Source: Pisaster brevispinus (taxonomy: Eukaryota > Echinodermata > Asteroidea > Forcipulatida > Asteriidae). From it: 64,000 nucleotides of DNA. Positions 1 to 12,900 of the stretch are shown piece by piece. The stretch is taken from positions 2,480,001 through 2,544,000 of the forward strand of contig JAMKCF010000019.1 of NCBI GenBank assembly GCA_023634235.1, read 5' to 3'. The notes beneath the pieces were generated by a model. It did not search any database, had not been told where the DNA came from, and saw nothing but the letters and a program-made list of their open reading frames with translations. Position numbers and translations under genes: made by a program. Numbering within the stretch: the first letter of the stretch is position 1; every line of letters begins with the position of its first letter.

Positions 1-2765
1 GAAGATATATTCAAAGACGAATCGATTTGTGCCAGGGCACACTTGAAAGCAACGGAGATTGTTTTTAAATTGCCATAAAACCATCTTTAGGACCATGTTT
101 CTGTTGTTTGTAAAAAAAAATTCCCAAGTTGAATGGAGCGCCTCACAAGAGGCGATGTTAAGCTACTACTCCCTAGGCCTGAACCGGTCGAGTATGTCTG
201 CCTTATGACTGTTTGGAGTAGCTAGGTCTGCCGAGTGTTTTTGTCTTTCTATCAGCAGTTTATACAAAATATATTAATGAACGTTTTGGCTCTCTAATCT
301 TAGTTCAATGAATTATAGCAAACCAGCCAAACGTAAATGTAAGCGCCCTCTTTTGACGGCTGATTCGCATTTGTCTTGAATTGTCGAAGTTTCAATTCCC
401 CGTTAAATATCATTGGGCTTACTTTGGAAAAGGGTTTCTTTTTTTCTTTATACTACTAAATTAAGCGATATTATTTGTTTGAAATTGAGATGTGGACCAG
501 TTTATTTCCATAAATTGAGTTGATCGAATATCTTTACAACTTCAGGCCCAACTGGATTTTCGCAATAAGATACCCTGTCGAAAAACATGGGAAGACTAAG
601 TACAGGATTTTCTTATTATCAAATATTAATTAGATAAAAGTTCCCTTATCTTAAAGTTCCCACCAGTACCAATCCTCCAGAGTACCACTACCAATCCTTC
701 CAGTTGGCACACTGAATGAAGCACGATGTGAACATGCTCAAGAACCCTGACAAAACTACACAAAAACAATATTTTCCCTTTTATGTATCATTAAAAAAAA
801 ATTATCGGTAGAATGTGTAAGGAACATTTTGTATTGTTAAGTGGTTGTTTGAGCCTAATGATTTGTGTGGTTTTTATTTTTGGTTTTGGGTTTTGGTTTT
901 CTCCATGGGTTTGTCAATTATTTTGGGGGCAATATATTTAAAATTCACCATGGTATACTCTAATTATATTACTTGTTGCCGTACTTGCCTCTCAGTATAA
1001 ATGTCAACAACGTCGACCCGCAAACTCACACCTTAGATTGCAACGGCTAAAATTAGTGTTGCCCGAAAGAAAAACCATGGGGGGAAAACGTGCCTACGTA
1101 TCAGCCGTCTTTAATTGTAATCTCGGTCAGCTCTGAGTCACCGAATCCCAATCGGTTATACGGACAGCATTGGGAACAACGCCATACGTGTACCCTTGGT
1201 GGTCAAAATGTTTTAGTCAACACACTTTGGATTTATACATTCAAATTTAATTGACGCTGAAGGTCTGAAGGACGTGGTTGCCAGATATATAAATTAAACC
1301 TCCATTTGCGAGCAGATGCAATCTGACGTTTTCCAACCTTGGTTTGGTTACACAGACTGGTCAGAGCTTTGGACAAAAGACACAATTTGCGGAAAACTGA
1401 TGATGGGGACTATCGGTAAATGATGCCTGCGTCATGAATTGCACATTAATTAATGCAAACTTTGCAATATTTTCACACTATTGTTTTAAAGTCTTACTGG
1501 GAAAAAGAGAGAGAGAGATGTTTAGATAAATAGGACTTTTCAGTTGGTGAAGTAACTCTTGAAACATACATTGTAGGCTCTTCAATAGTTTTATGCTGTG
1601 TCTTTGTTGATCTTTCTTTATTTACAACAAACATGAAAGTGTGTTAGGGAATACATTCTTTTAATAGCACAAGTAGTGCCATAAGAATTGTCATTGGCAT
1701 TTTCCAATATATCCGTTGACTCTTACATTAGTACTTTTAAAATGAATGAAAACAAACAAATATGTACATATGTAGATGTATACAAATATCACTCGTCGGT
1801 GTAGGGTAAAACAAAACATTCTTTATCCCCGATGCAATTATTACATTATGTTAGTTAACATTTTATGCGTATAGGATGTAGGCATGTAAAGAAAATGTAG
1901 CCCTCCTCTTCCAAACAATCTCCTGAACAAATTGACTACTTTATATTAAGGTATTCCCCCACTGTCAGGATACCCGTCTTATTGTCATAATCAGAAATCT
2001 GATTGTCTATATAAATAGCAAATTTCATGCAGGTTTAGTCCACCTATAGCAATACGACCCGCCGACGGCTGTAATGTGTTTTTCTTCTGTGGGAATTTCT
2101 ACGGTGTCTCTTGTACCCTATCATCCGGGAGTCCAAAGTCACTGTATGTCTACGACATTCCAAACACGGTATGCGTCCGGGGTTTGTTGTTGTGCTTTAT
2201 CAATTCTGTTGGTTCATGAGCTTGTTAATTGCCCGTCCAAATTTGTACTTGTTTTGACTTTTGTCCCCCAACATCGCTGACAGCGTGCCGGCCGGATCGC
2301 CAATTTGCACGGTGTAGCGTTCGTGGGCTTCAGCCGGGCACGGTGGTTTGCTCGCGTGGACCGTTCCCGCGGTACGGGAATTGTTCAAATCCCAAAGTCA
2401 TACAAGAGTGCCAGCGGATAGGCCAAATGTTTTCTTAAACGGAACAATCCGCTAACTTGATGCCTCGGCACATGCACATAGCTTAGAATCTCCAACCCTG
2501 CTTCAATGCTGTTGATCAATTTGTCTAATTGCTTCCCATGTCAATGCATGTATGATCACGGCTATTGGCAAAAAACACCGTGTCATACGGGGCATTTCAT
2601 GTTATGGACTAAAATGAACCGGCGATTCCGTACAATTTATAGCCTACAGTCGCGATTTCATTGTGTTATTTTCAACTGTTGTTAATGGATGTTTCTCTTT
2701 GTATGACTCTTTTGAGGATTATATATGGATATATATAAGGATTTTTAAAAATAAGCAAAACTTCA
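1..2765. other. Gene-free stretch
   Basis: AT-rich sequence without a recognisable coding region. An imperfect local duplication of ACCAATCCTCCAGAGTACCA type lies at 661-708. A GC-richer patch lies at 1060-1210. Between 2040 and 2440 several short open frames overlap on both strands inside a GC-rich patch (2280-2360); the overlap on opposite strands suggests composition rather than coding. Confidence 0.6.
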
Positions 2766-2936
2766 AACAAATACCATTTTGAGATGAGATTCGGTTCTCA
2801 AAAATGATGCACGCCAGTTTTTATATACATGTCAATTAGCTATAACAAAAATTTTGTTATAGCTAATTGACATGTATATAAAAACTGGCGTGCATCATTT
2901 TTGAGAACCGAACCTCATCTCAAAACGGTATTTGTT
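2766..2936. repeat. Long near-perfect palindrome, 85-bp arms
   Basis: Arms 2766-2850 and 2852-2936 are reverse complements around a single central base at 2851, with only two mismatches (2776/2926 and 2789/2913). Both mismatches are A against C on the plus strand, hence G-U pairs in a minus-strand RNA. There is essentially no loop. It could be a foldback/MITE element or a hairpin RNA source. I saw no second copy in the window and no clear target-site duplication. Confidence 0.93.
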
Positions 2937-5900
2937 GAATAGTGTTACACTAATTAAGTGTACCGATTATTGATGCTACATTAAGCCATGGGCATTTACT
3001 TAATGTACCGCTACATTCAGATTCTGTTCGGATCTTTCAGATGTTGAGTCGCGGTGGATTTTTTTTTTGAAATGTAACGCCCCTCTTTCGACCTTTACAG
3101 TGGTTCCGCCCCTACCACTTAATGTTATTTGGATTTCTTTATAATACTGGGGACCATGATTTCCCCTGGCATTCCGAATCGTGTGACCGCATGATAAAGA
3201 ACACAATGCCAAAACCAGGATGAACCATAATCTGGCACAAACGAGAAGAGTTGGTGAATGAGCAAAACCAGCACATTGGACTAAAGGCCACGAAGGAGTT
3301 AGTCTCCACTCCAGGTTTTATCGTTGGTGTTGTTGTTGTTGTTGTTGTTGTGTAATGTAATTGACGGGTTAGTCTCCGCTCAAGGTTTTGCTTATGTAAT
3401 CTATTGAGTTAAAGAAACTCACTCACACAAAACTTAGATTCCAAGAAAATGTTGAACAAATGTATTCCGAAATCAGGCAGTTGCAGCCCAGTTGATTGAC
3501 CCCAGCAGGGTCGGTGCATTAATAAAAGAGTTTTTAAAAAATATATACTTTGCCTCCTCCGAGATTCAACACGGACCAGTTTATGAAAAAAACGATTCGT
3601 ACTTCCAAATTCAAAAAGAAAAGCCTGCAGCAAAACTTTATTTTAACAAAACAACCAACAAAATCCCGTGAGTTTTTGGCTTGACTACATGAGTCATAAT
3701 ATATCCCGCTAGTAACAACGACAACATTATAAAGAGTGGTGAACCAACATGGATTGGCATCCAAGTATTGGCGACTCATCAACCAACGAGTAAACTGACC
3801 CAAATGCCAACACTACAACAGAAAACAAGAGGTTACATTTCTACTTGTTTTTATTCTCTGAAACTGTCCTAAACGTACTACTCAACCTAAAAAAGAAAAG
3901 AAATAAATGGTGAATTAATGACACGAATCTGCTCTTAAATACACAAACCTTGCCCGCGCAACGACCCCGAATAATCAACAGAAACAGGGGGAAATGAAAG
4001 AAGACCTTTTCCCAAAGCCTTTTAGGTTTCTCGGTTTCGACGTCGGATGAGTTGGAGTAGGGTACCAGTGACAGCTAACACGAATTTGTCAATGTCGGGC
4101 TATTTGAACCAGTCTGGTATACGGTATGATACACGACAACACTAAAGCTATAATCAAACCTGTGTATTACTGTCGAATACTTGAAATAGCAAGCTTTGTA
4201 TTCTGGTGTTGCTCAGGTGCTTATTTTTGTGCTCAAATGATAGCCCCCTTGAAATCCGAAATGTTTGGAAATCCCAATCATCATGGAAATTGTTTTGTAA
4301 TGACTTTTTTGCACGAATTTCTTTGAAAAGTGTGTTTTTGAACTTGATTAGTTTTGTAATCAAGGTTTGTAAAACATGATACGCAAGTAGGCCTACATAT
4401 TTTTAAGTTTACAGCTTCATTTTCTGTGGTCGGTGTTGTTGTAAACAACGGCTGACACGTTCACAAAACAATGCTGTAGTCTGTTTCTTTTTGAAAATTA
4501 CTATATTGGGTAATACTGAACTTAAAACAGTGCGCGAATCGGTTTTATCATTTTATTACAGAAAGTTAATAGGTTCATACATCAGCAGTGCCGTCAGCGT
4601 ATGGAACGAATGCAAAGTCGTTGATCCAGAGTGTAGTTAGACGAAGCGTCGTCGTAATGAAATTTCATAAATGTCTCGTTATACGAAGCCATTGTTTTTC
4701 AGTTGATTTTGGGTTATGAATAAAGAGTTTAATCCGCATTCGTCACCGGCGGATGTGGACAACCTCGAGACCAAAGTTTCATGTCACTAACCTCCTCACC
4801 TAAACGCAGAGAGGGGAAAAGATATATATGGGGTCATCGTCCCAACGACTTTCCCCCGGTCACTGACCTGACTGGGTCCGCTGAGATAAGAAACCATGAA
4901 ACAAAATGAAATCGGTGCATCGGTGATTTTTCTACTACTCCCAAGAAACTTGGACATAAAACATCATACAGCGCGCACACTATTAAAACCATCCAAGCGA
5001 TTCAATTTAAACTGTTAACAATGAAATGATAACACAGTCATCAGTGTGAGTTTCTTTCTCATTAAGTCCGAGATCGTTTCCAAAAGAATAAATCTGGGAA
5101 TGAATGCGGCGAAGCGAAGACTGACCGCGTACGAAATAAGACACCCCAACTACTACTATATGCGGCCAGCTAAGCCGAGTAACGAAGCACACACGCGCTA
5201 ATGTACCGTGTCCCTGCTTGAAACCACCCGCAAGACGGCTCATTTTTCGGCGCATCTTGAAGACGGCAACCACTCGCTTTTACACTAACGTGCCTTGCGT
5301 CCCCACCAACGAATCGCTCGCATTACTGGAACGAAATATTATTTCTTTTTGCCGCAATCTGCTAATTAGCGTCTGAATTCTTTACACCAATGTTGACTTT
5401 TTGGTGAGAGATAAGTCTAGAGTCTCAGGTGGATTTTAAGATTTTTTTCCGGCGGTCATCCACTCTGCCGTATAGTCGACGCCAGATTTCCTTATTTTCT
5501 TATGTGCAAATGGGAATACTAGAAAAACCGTTTGAGTAGGTGCTGGAAACCAATACGGACAGGGACTTTATGGCAACAAATCTATGGGATTAAATCCAAT
5601 TTTAATCCTTCCAAAGAGCAAGGGTGATTAACGAGTTACCCTGTCCTAAACCGCTGGAGCGTTGCTCTGTTGCTGTATTATAAGTATAATTTATTCACAA
5701 GGTTCCGTCGTCGGGTAAACTTGAGGGAATTCTCGTGTGCTTGTTTTTGTTGCATTATTCCATAGATCCCACGGAGAGCTCTCGGGAAAAAATACGTGAA
5801 ACACACAAAGTTGGTGTCAACAGCCCCTGCTATCCACCGGGTATTTCCCCAGTCAAGTATTAAACACAAATTAATATGACTCAAACTATTCTATATAAGT

Positions 5901-7220
5901 TAGTACACACTGTAAAAACAACAATAATTGCGTCTAGAAAGTGCACCCTAGCTACGTTTAGTAGAAGGCCTTTTATAAAATAATTATGTATTTCAAATGA
6001 CCAACTTCTTTCAAAATGACCAACTACTTTTAAAACGACTGACAGGAAAACATCTCGTCAGAGTTTCCTGTAATCTCTTGTCTCGTGTTATTTCTACTCT
6101 ATATTCTGCATATCGGGATACTTGACTTCACGAGTCGAATTCCCATCAAGTGGTAAGACAGTAAAGCTCAAACATTTACGCACAAAAGGCTCTTATTTTT
6201 AATCCTCCTTTATTATCTCTAGGCATGTAAAATCTAAGGAAAGCTAGCACGCGTCCAGTACAAAACAAAGTTTACACTACGTGTTTATGCGGAACTTTCT
6301 AAAAATATTGATGCAGATAATCCAGCGTTTCGCTTGAGAAAGCCCCCGACAGTTCCCCCTTCTTCTTCTTTTAGGTAGATTTTTTTTTTTACTGGGAATG
6401 GTAGGCCGGGGGAAAAATCAGGTTGTGTGTTTGCAGCGCATTTGTCGGGGAGCAATGCCTCTGATAGGGTGCCTCTGGTGGGCTGTGTTGACACGGGGTA
6501 ACGGACCCAATCAAGCGTTGCGGTGGGGACTCTTAAGTGTAATTTGGCAGAGCTAGTTGCGGGAGAGCCGTAGTTTGCTCACGGGCCCTAGAACTGCCTG
6601 TTCGGTTTGCTGGACACTTCATGGGGCCGCATGAAAGGACAATTTTGCCCGTGGAGTGACCCTTTAGCAGTCCCCTCGACTCGAAGTGCCCGGGAGAAGC
6701 CTAAAGCTCTCCTGAACGAGCATCGACAAGGGCCTCGCCTTGAAGGTGCATCAGCTGGCGTATTTAGTAGTCTAGAGGATTCCGCCAGCTGCATTTTAAT
6801 CATTCTTCTTACAAACTTGTTGATATATTAAGACCAATTTAACACAATAAAGGGCTTTCCCTAAAATAGTGGGATTTAATGATATCCTTCAATGTTCATT
6901 CACCATGGAGATTAGTATGCATTTCAGGTGACAGGTATTCAAACATTTATTAAAGACAACAAAATAACTGAGCAGTTAAAAATATATAAATATTTGACCG
7001 CTTAAATAAAGTGAATTTTCGTCGGAAACTTTTTCGAAGTTAAAAAAAAAAGTATACCCTACTAAAATGTCGGCGACAACGGACCCCTTAATTTAAAGAT
7101 GCTTCTTGTTGACCAAGTGAAGTGAAAATAACACGCAATGTTTCTGCTCAGTTCAAAGAATATGCCATAAGTAACGAATGACGGTCTTTAACTTTTTGGG
7201 GGCGCTAACTGCAACCATAC
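2937..7220. other. Gene-free stretch
   Basis: No coding region was recognised. A GTT microsatellite (3322-3352) is flanked by two copies of a GTTAGTCTCC.CTC-type segment (about 3298 and 3367), so the repeat sits inside a small local duplication. GC-richer islands lie at about 5095-5300 and 6340-6790, each with short open frames on both strands. The rest is unremarkable AT-rich sequence. Confidence 0.6.
3322..3352. repeat. GTT trinucleotide microsatellite
   Basis: About nine GTT units in a row after an interrupted first unit. Confidence 0.9.
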
Positions 7221-7355
7221 CAATAGACCGTGCAAATCTCGCGCGTATTTAAACATTGTTGGTGATCAATTTGGTCCAACGTACATTGCTTTCATGTTTG
7301 TAGGAAAACAAACGGGCCCCAATGTTCGAATGCGCGCGAGACTTGCACAGTGTTG
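7221..7355. mobile_element. Short terminal-inverted-repeat element (MITE-like), copy A
   Basis: The left end CAATAGACCGTGCAAATCTC and the reverse complement of the right end (CAACACTGTGCAAGTCTCGC) match, and the match continues through GCGCG and AACATTG. Length is about 135 bp with no coding capacity. The same ends occur in copy B at 34310-34437, so this is a dispersed family. The transposase superfamily cannot be assigned. Confidence 0.75.
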
Positions 7356-8280
7356 TTTTTTTTTCTTTTTTTCTTCCTTTTCTTTTTTTTTTTTGGGGGG
7401 GTGGTGTTTTTTATTCAATAGTGGGCGAAAATACCAGCAAAGTATACTTTTTGGTAATCTATAATGTTTTTGTTAACAAATAATGTAAAATATAATGTAG
7501 ACATTTTGATCTGGCAGTGGTTTACTGATGAGTTGAATATGATGGTAAAAAGTAATGCGGAATGGGCCACAGTAGAGCTGGACTGGAACGAGAAATGCTC
7601 GGGCGAGTCGTGTCAGCTCATGGTCTCCCATACCGTAGACCCTGTCGTGTCAACCACTGAAGGGTTGATCATTAACCCATACTTAACTTTGGGCTGTCAC
7701 GAAAGTGAAGACTGGAGTATTTGTTTTCGGCTTTTTTTTTCTGTCAAGGTGGGGGGGAAATGGCGTGCTACTGTGATTGACGTGAAGGGTAAAGCATGCA
7801 TGACGTAGTCATGGGATAGTAAAGATGCTAGGGACGAATGGCTCGAATGCTAGAGTTTATCGTGTCTTTCATGAAGTTTGAAATGTTGAAGGAGTGACGA
7901 CAGCATGAGATAATGTACTCAACTATGTGCGTGTCGCAGAATCTGATGAGTGTAAAACATTGTTAATGTTGCATGGGGCGGGGGGAAAAAAACCCTCGAA
8001 TAGACCGTGTTTCACTTTGAGTCAACTAAACATAACCAACAAACACTGCAGAAGTTGCGGTCAGAGATGATCTGATTGTGAAATCTCATTTCATGATCGG
8101 ACGTGAGGCGTCAAGACAGCCAATGTGCTGATAGCTCAAGCTGTGTGTGTGTGTGTCGAAGATTTGTGTTCGCTGTATTTTAAATATTTGAAATATTTTT
8201 GATCTTTTAGTTCATAAATCACTAGAGTAACGGATACTGTAACCACAGTTCTTGAACCTTTTTAAAATCTATTTTAATGT

Positions 8281-8401
8281 ATTAATTAATTAATTTATTT
8301 ATTTATTTATTTATTCATTTATCTATTTAGAAATTATTCATGTGTTTATTTATTTATGTATGCATTTATTTATTTATTTATTTATCTATTTATTTATCTA
8401 T

Positions 8402-8448
<47 letters not shown>

Positions 8449-8450
8449 TT
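8281..8450. repeat. TTTA tetranucleotide array
   Basis: About 170 bp of ATTA and TTTA units, imperfect in the first half (with TTCA, TCTA and TGTA variants) and nearly pure from about 8401 to the end. Confidence 0.95.
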
Positions 8451-9687
8451 CTGCTTTTGCAAGTGTAATAATTTAGTTTTTGAACATTCTTGATATGGAT
8501 TGAGACAAGGAAAGTACACAGTTCAGAAGCTCACTTGAAGATCTCAATCATTTCTAGGAGGTGTTAAACTATCAAGGTCTGAACGCTATTTCTCCATCTC
8601 GTCTCAAAACTCTTCAATCATCTCACGCCGTCATCATCAGTGAGATCACTCTCCGCTATCGGCTTCACGGAGTGCGACAACATGCCAACCGGCACGCCGG
8701 CAATAGCATGATATCGCCCCCTTCGCATTTCACCAACTTCACGCTGCCGATCCCGTAGTCACGAAATAGAAATTAATATTAACCCAGTCTCTAAGAGCCA
8801 TGAAGGGAGAGAGGGGGGGGGAAACCTCGTCCCGAAGTCCAACCGTTGGTTTTTACTTTTTAACGGAAAGGTTTGGGTTAAATATTTCTTAAGATTGCTC
8901 GTTGGATGAGTGTGGGAGAGAGATAGACACGACTTGGACTGTATAATAAGCACGGGGGTCAGCAGAAGTGTTACACTCGGGTTAACGACCGATTCTCCTC
9001 TTGTTTGTCTGTTGGTGGATTAATCATTCTCATCAAGCCTTCTCTGAATCCTTTACCTTTGTCATAGCAGAATACAATTACTTCATTGTAGCTGGTGGTT
9101 TGTGATTGTACATTGTACCCAGTCAAGTTTATCTTGTTTGCTTAATGAGAACAGAGTTCTTGGAAAACAACCACGAGATAATCTTTTACTTGAACGTTAT
9201 TAATTTGTTGTGCATATACTGAGTGAATGCATACATTATTTACTGGAACTATAGCTTCCTCTTCTTTTTTACCTCGAAGACCAAAGGATATCTCGATCTT
9301 TTTATTAATTATTAAAAACGTTTCACTGTGATTATGTTATCATTCTTTTTATTTTGTTATTAGGCCTATATCTTACATATAGTGGGGGGATGAATCAGAG
9401 AGAAAATTCCTAGAAATAGATTCAGCCTATCAATTGAACTTTTATCAGAGTCAAAATTGAAAAATATTTCACAGAGAATTCGAAACGTTCGGTTCACATG
9501 GGGGATGGAAGTATCCTATAGGGCCTAACAGTTGTGTTTGATTTGCACAGTTTTCGGTAACCACGGTTTTTACTGACCACGGTTTTGTTGACTGCGATTT
9601 GTATTTGAATTTAAGTTGTGTCAAACTTTTCTTGCCCAAAATCTATTCGTTCCACTCTGCTAAGGTAAACTAAATATGTTTTTAATA

Positions 9688-9711
9688 CCCCCCCCCCCAC
9701 ACACACACACA
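9688..9711. repeat. C homopolymer run joined to CA dinucleotide repeat
   Basis: About a dozen C followed by six CA units. Confidence 0.9.
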
Positions 9712-9950
9712 AAGATCCTTGTCCTTTGATTGGCGGAACACGCGTCACGTGTCATCCTTTATTTGTCCACCTACACTGCCGCTATACACTCTAAAATGTA
9801 ATATTCGAGTCCAATATGGATAATTATCGGACACTTCGTAGCCTCGTGTCCAAAATAATCGTTCCCTGCCCGTTTGAACAAACCTGGCAAGGTCGTGTCA
9901 CAGCGGACAGGTTTGGTGGCTACGTGGAGTCGTCCACAATTGTTTAGAAG

Positions 9951-9980
9951 GTTGTTTGTTTGTTTGTTTGTTTGTTTTTT
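9951..9980. repeat. GTTT tetranucleotide microsatellite
   Basis: About six GTTT units, grading into T-rich sequence. Confidence 0.9.
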
Positions 9981-9994
9981 GTTTTTCAGAGTGT

Positions 9995-12900
9995 GGGAGT
10001 GGCGAGTTTCTGTGTCTACTCTGTGTTTATTGTGAAAACAATTTCAAATGACAACGATCTATGTAATGAGCTATTTATAGCAAATATTGACTACATTCGT
10101 TCCTGCATTGTCGCAGTATTTAGTCACTTGGTGCAATCTGGATTAGTCCAGATTTCAACTTTTTTTCTTTGCGACAATGCACTCAAATGCATCCAATATT
10201 TATATAACATCATCAAATATAAGTTCGAAGGTTCCCCCGCAAACATTTTTAAGATATAAAAAGTCACAAAGCCAAAAACGTAGACAAATATCCCTAACTA
10301 TTACTCATGATTACTCAAGAGAAGTTTAAATGTAGAAACAACTTTATGTGGTAATTTTACAAGGCGTGTTTTTACAGATGGGAAGTTCCCATTACACCAA
10401 AAACTCCACCGACGTGCCAACTCTCAAACCAACGTCTCGATTGGTTCTATTTACTAGAAAATAATCTCCAGAAAAGTTACAAAGAGATTCGTTACGTAAG
10501 TTATCGCAAATTTGAAGTTCACTTGAAAATAGCGACAGAACTTCCTGCTCGTTTTGCGTACCGTATCGACAACGGGACCTCGGCGACCGTTTGTATTCTA
10601 ACAGAATTGTATGCACGGCTCTATATTTGATATAATTTGTTCCAATAACGCTTGCATCCAGCAAAGTGACATAAACACTGCCCTGGGGCTTTGTCATTAT
10701 TAGTTTTTTCTCTCTCTCTCTCGTTGTATAGATATTGCAGTACTCCTTATGTTGACAGTGCTTATTACTGCAACTGATACATACTTAATTGAAAGTCGAA
10801 ACTGCCTGATATTATTAAACTCAATACTCGAAACCTCAATATTGAACAAGCGCATTTGAGTATGCACATTGTAAAGCAAAGGGCTATATAATTACATATT
10901 AGGAAAACAGTTGTATTAATTACTTTCTAGATATCGTGTCACAACTCCAAGTTTGTTGGCTTGTTTGTACATTATATTGAATGACGAATATTTACATAGT
11001 AATGTTTCGATCAATGCTGTCGTAAAAAGCGGATTACTTTTTCTTGTTTAGATCGATGGTTAAAAACCAACGCCTTTGACAGTTCAAGGGAAGGTTTTTA
11101 GCGTGCATCTCTGTACGACTTTCCCATTGGGTATCATAAATCAAAGCCATGTTCTTACTTCATTGGTTCTTCGAAACAACCCTTGAAGACATCCAGACAA
11201 CAAACCTTTTTTAATTTCATGCAAAAAGGGTGGTCGCATTTTCTAGAAAACAACGATCAAAGAACAGTCAATCATTTGTTAGGGCACTGTGCACATCAAG
11301 TTTGATTTGCCGCATCTACTTAACAACTGCATGAGGCCATTTTCGCGCGAATCACTCTGATTTCAGACGCAAATCTTTCTCAGGATTGTTCATGTTGTCA
11401 AGTTTATAAAAAGTAAGTTTTCAAAGTTGATAGTTTTTCGATCATTACCAATGTATGAAGAATTGATGAAATGCTGGTAAAAGTAGAGCTAATACTTACT
11501 TTCTGTCTCCCTCAATGGTAGGGCCTAATAATAATAATATTAATAGGTACAAGTATCTAGGGTCTTCCAGGTATAACTCAGACCGATTGGTAAATATTCA
11601 ACAAACTTTGCTCAGAAAATATCCATCGTTGAAACCAGCAGTTTCATTTGTGAATGTTGCTTGGTCTTTTAACTTTGATAAATCAGATGAAGAAACTCAA
11701 AGTATTGTATGAAATAATATATCAGTCTTCCTACACATTGATTTGTCCAACAAGGCCTATAGATGACCGTAGATTCTACACTCAAAACACATTTACAAGA
11801 CTGTGCGGGTTGTGAAATCTCGTGTGGCTTTTTTTTCTTTTTTTTTAATTGTAGATTTTTGTTATTATTCAATTTTTTGAAATAGTCGAAAGTTGTCTGA
11901 TTTGAAGCGAACAAACTGCTGTGAAGAAATATATTGGTAACTTTCTTCGACCTTTGAACTGTTTGTGCTTCCTAACCTTTGACCCAATGAGCTATTTTTA
12001 AATTATGTGATAGAATGACATGAGTCGCTATATCTACCTGTAGGTGAACCGTTTCAATACTCAACTGACCACCAAAAGAAACCTCACCCCAACTACATTA
12101 TGACTTCTCAGTATACAACGAAACGAGTCCCCCAGCAATCTTGGGCTTGTGAGACATTCGATTTGGCGTTTAAGATTCCCAAGAAATACATTATTCAGTG
12201 GAAATTCGTTTGTGTCCGCATTTATCTGCGGCCGGGTTGTACATCTCGCACGGACTGCACCCGTGAGTCTGCATAAAAACCCTCACCAGTGTGCAACGCA
12301 AGCAATGTGCGGTCGAGACACCACACGGCCAATCGAGATCGGGCTGAGATTTTAGTGCCGGTAAATTCCCCGACTCTCTCCTAAAAACCATTCAAGAAAT
12401 ACGAAAATTAAAATGTGTTCGTTCATTTTGGGGTTCTCTTTCTCTCTCCGTTATCTTCCCTCCTGGTTTTTCTGTCATTAGCTACGGTCGAGTGTGTTGT
12501 TTGTTGGCTCATCAGTTTACTAAGACACGAGCTGGTCTACCTGCCTTTATCTACCCCTCTTCTTCATCTCTCCCCTCTCCCCCCCCTCCATCCCCCCTCC
12601 ACCCCCCCCCCCCCTCTCTCCCTCTCTCCCTCTCTCTCTCTCTTTCTCTCTCGCTTCTCCTTCCCTTGGTGGTCGTTTAGCATGATGCGGGAATTACCTT
12701 TTCCTGTTTCCGACGGGAATGAGTCGATTTGCCGTGACGAGCAGCTATAAATCAGGAGTACCGTTGACGGAGATGACTTGCCGGGGCTCTGATGGAGAGA
12801 GAGAGAGAGGACGGGGTGCCCAGTGATGACATCCGAGGAAACATTGTCAGCTACGAATCTTAAAGAGCTTCAAAAACATGAAGGACACATTTGTCACGGA

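Larger units (their letters stand above)
7356..9785. other. Gene-free stretch with microsatellites
   Basis: Begins with a pyrimidine run (7357-7395) and a G run. An open frame of 114 codons (7464-7808, plus) has no recognisable domain and is within chance expectation. It also holds a short GT repeat (8142-8156), the TTTA array, a GC-richer island at 8560-8760 and a C-run followed by CA repeats at 9688-9711. No gene was recognised. Confidence 0.6.

Noticed and set aside
7464..7808. A 114-codon plus-strand open frame
   Set aside because: No domain, signal peptide or splice structure; within chance expectation.
12415..12750. A 111-codon Pro/Leu/Ser-rich open frame
   Set aside because: Caused by the CT/C-rich tract; no domain and no gene context.
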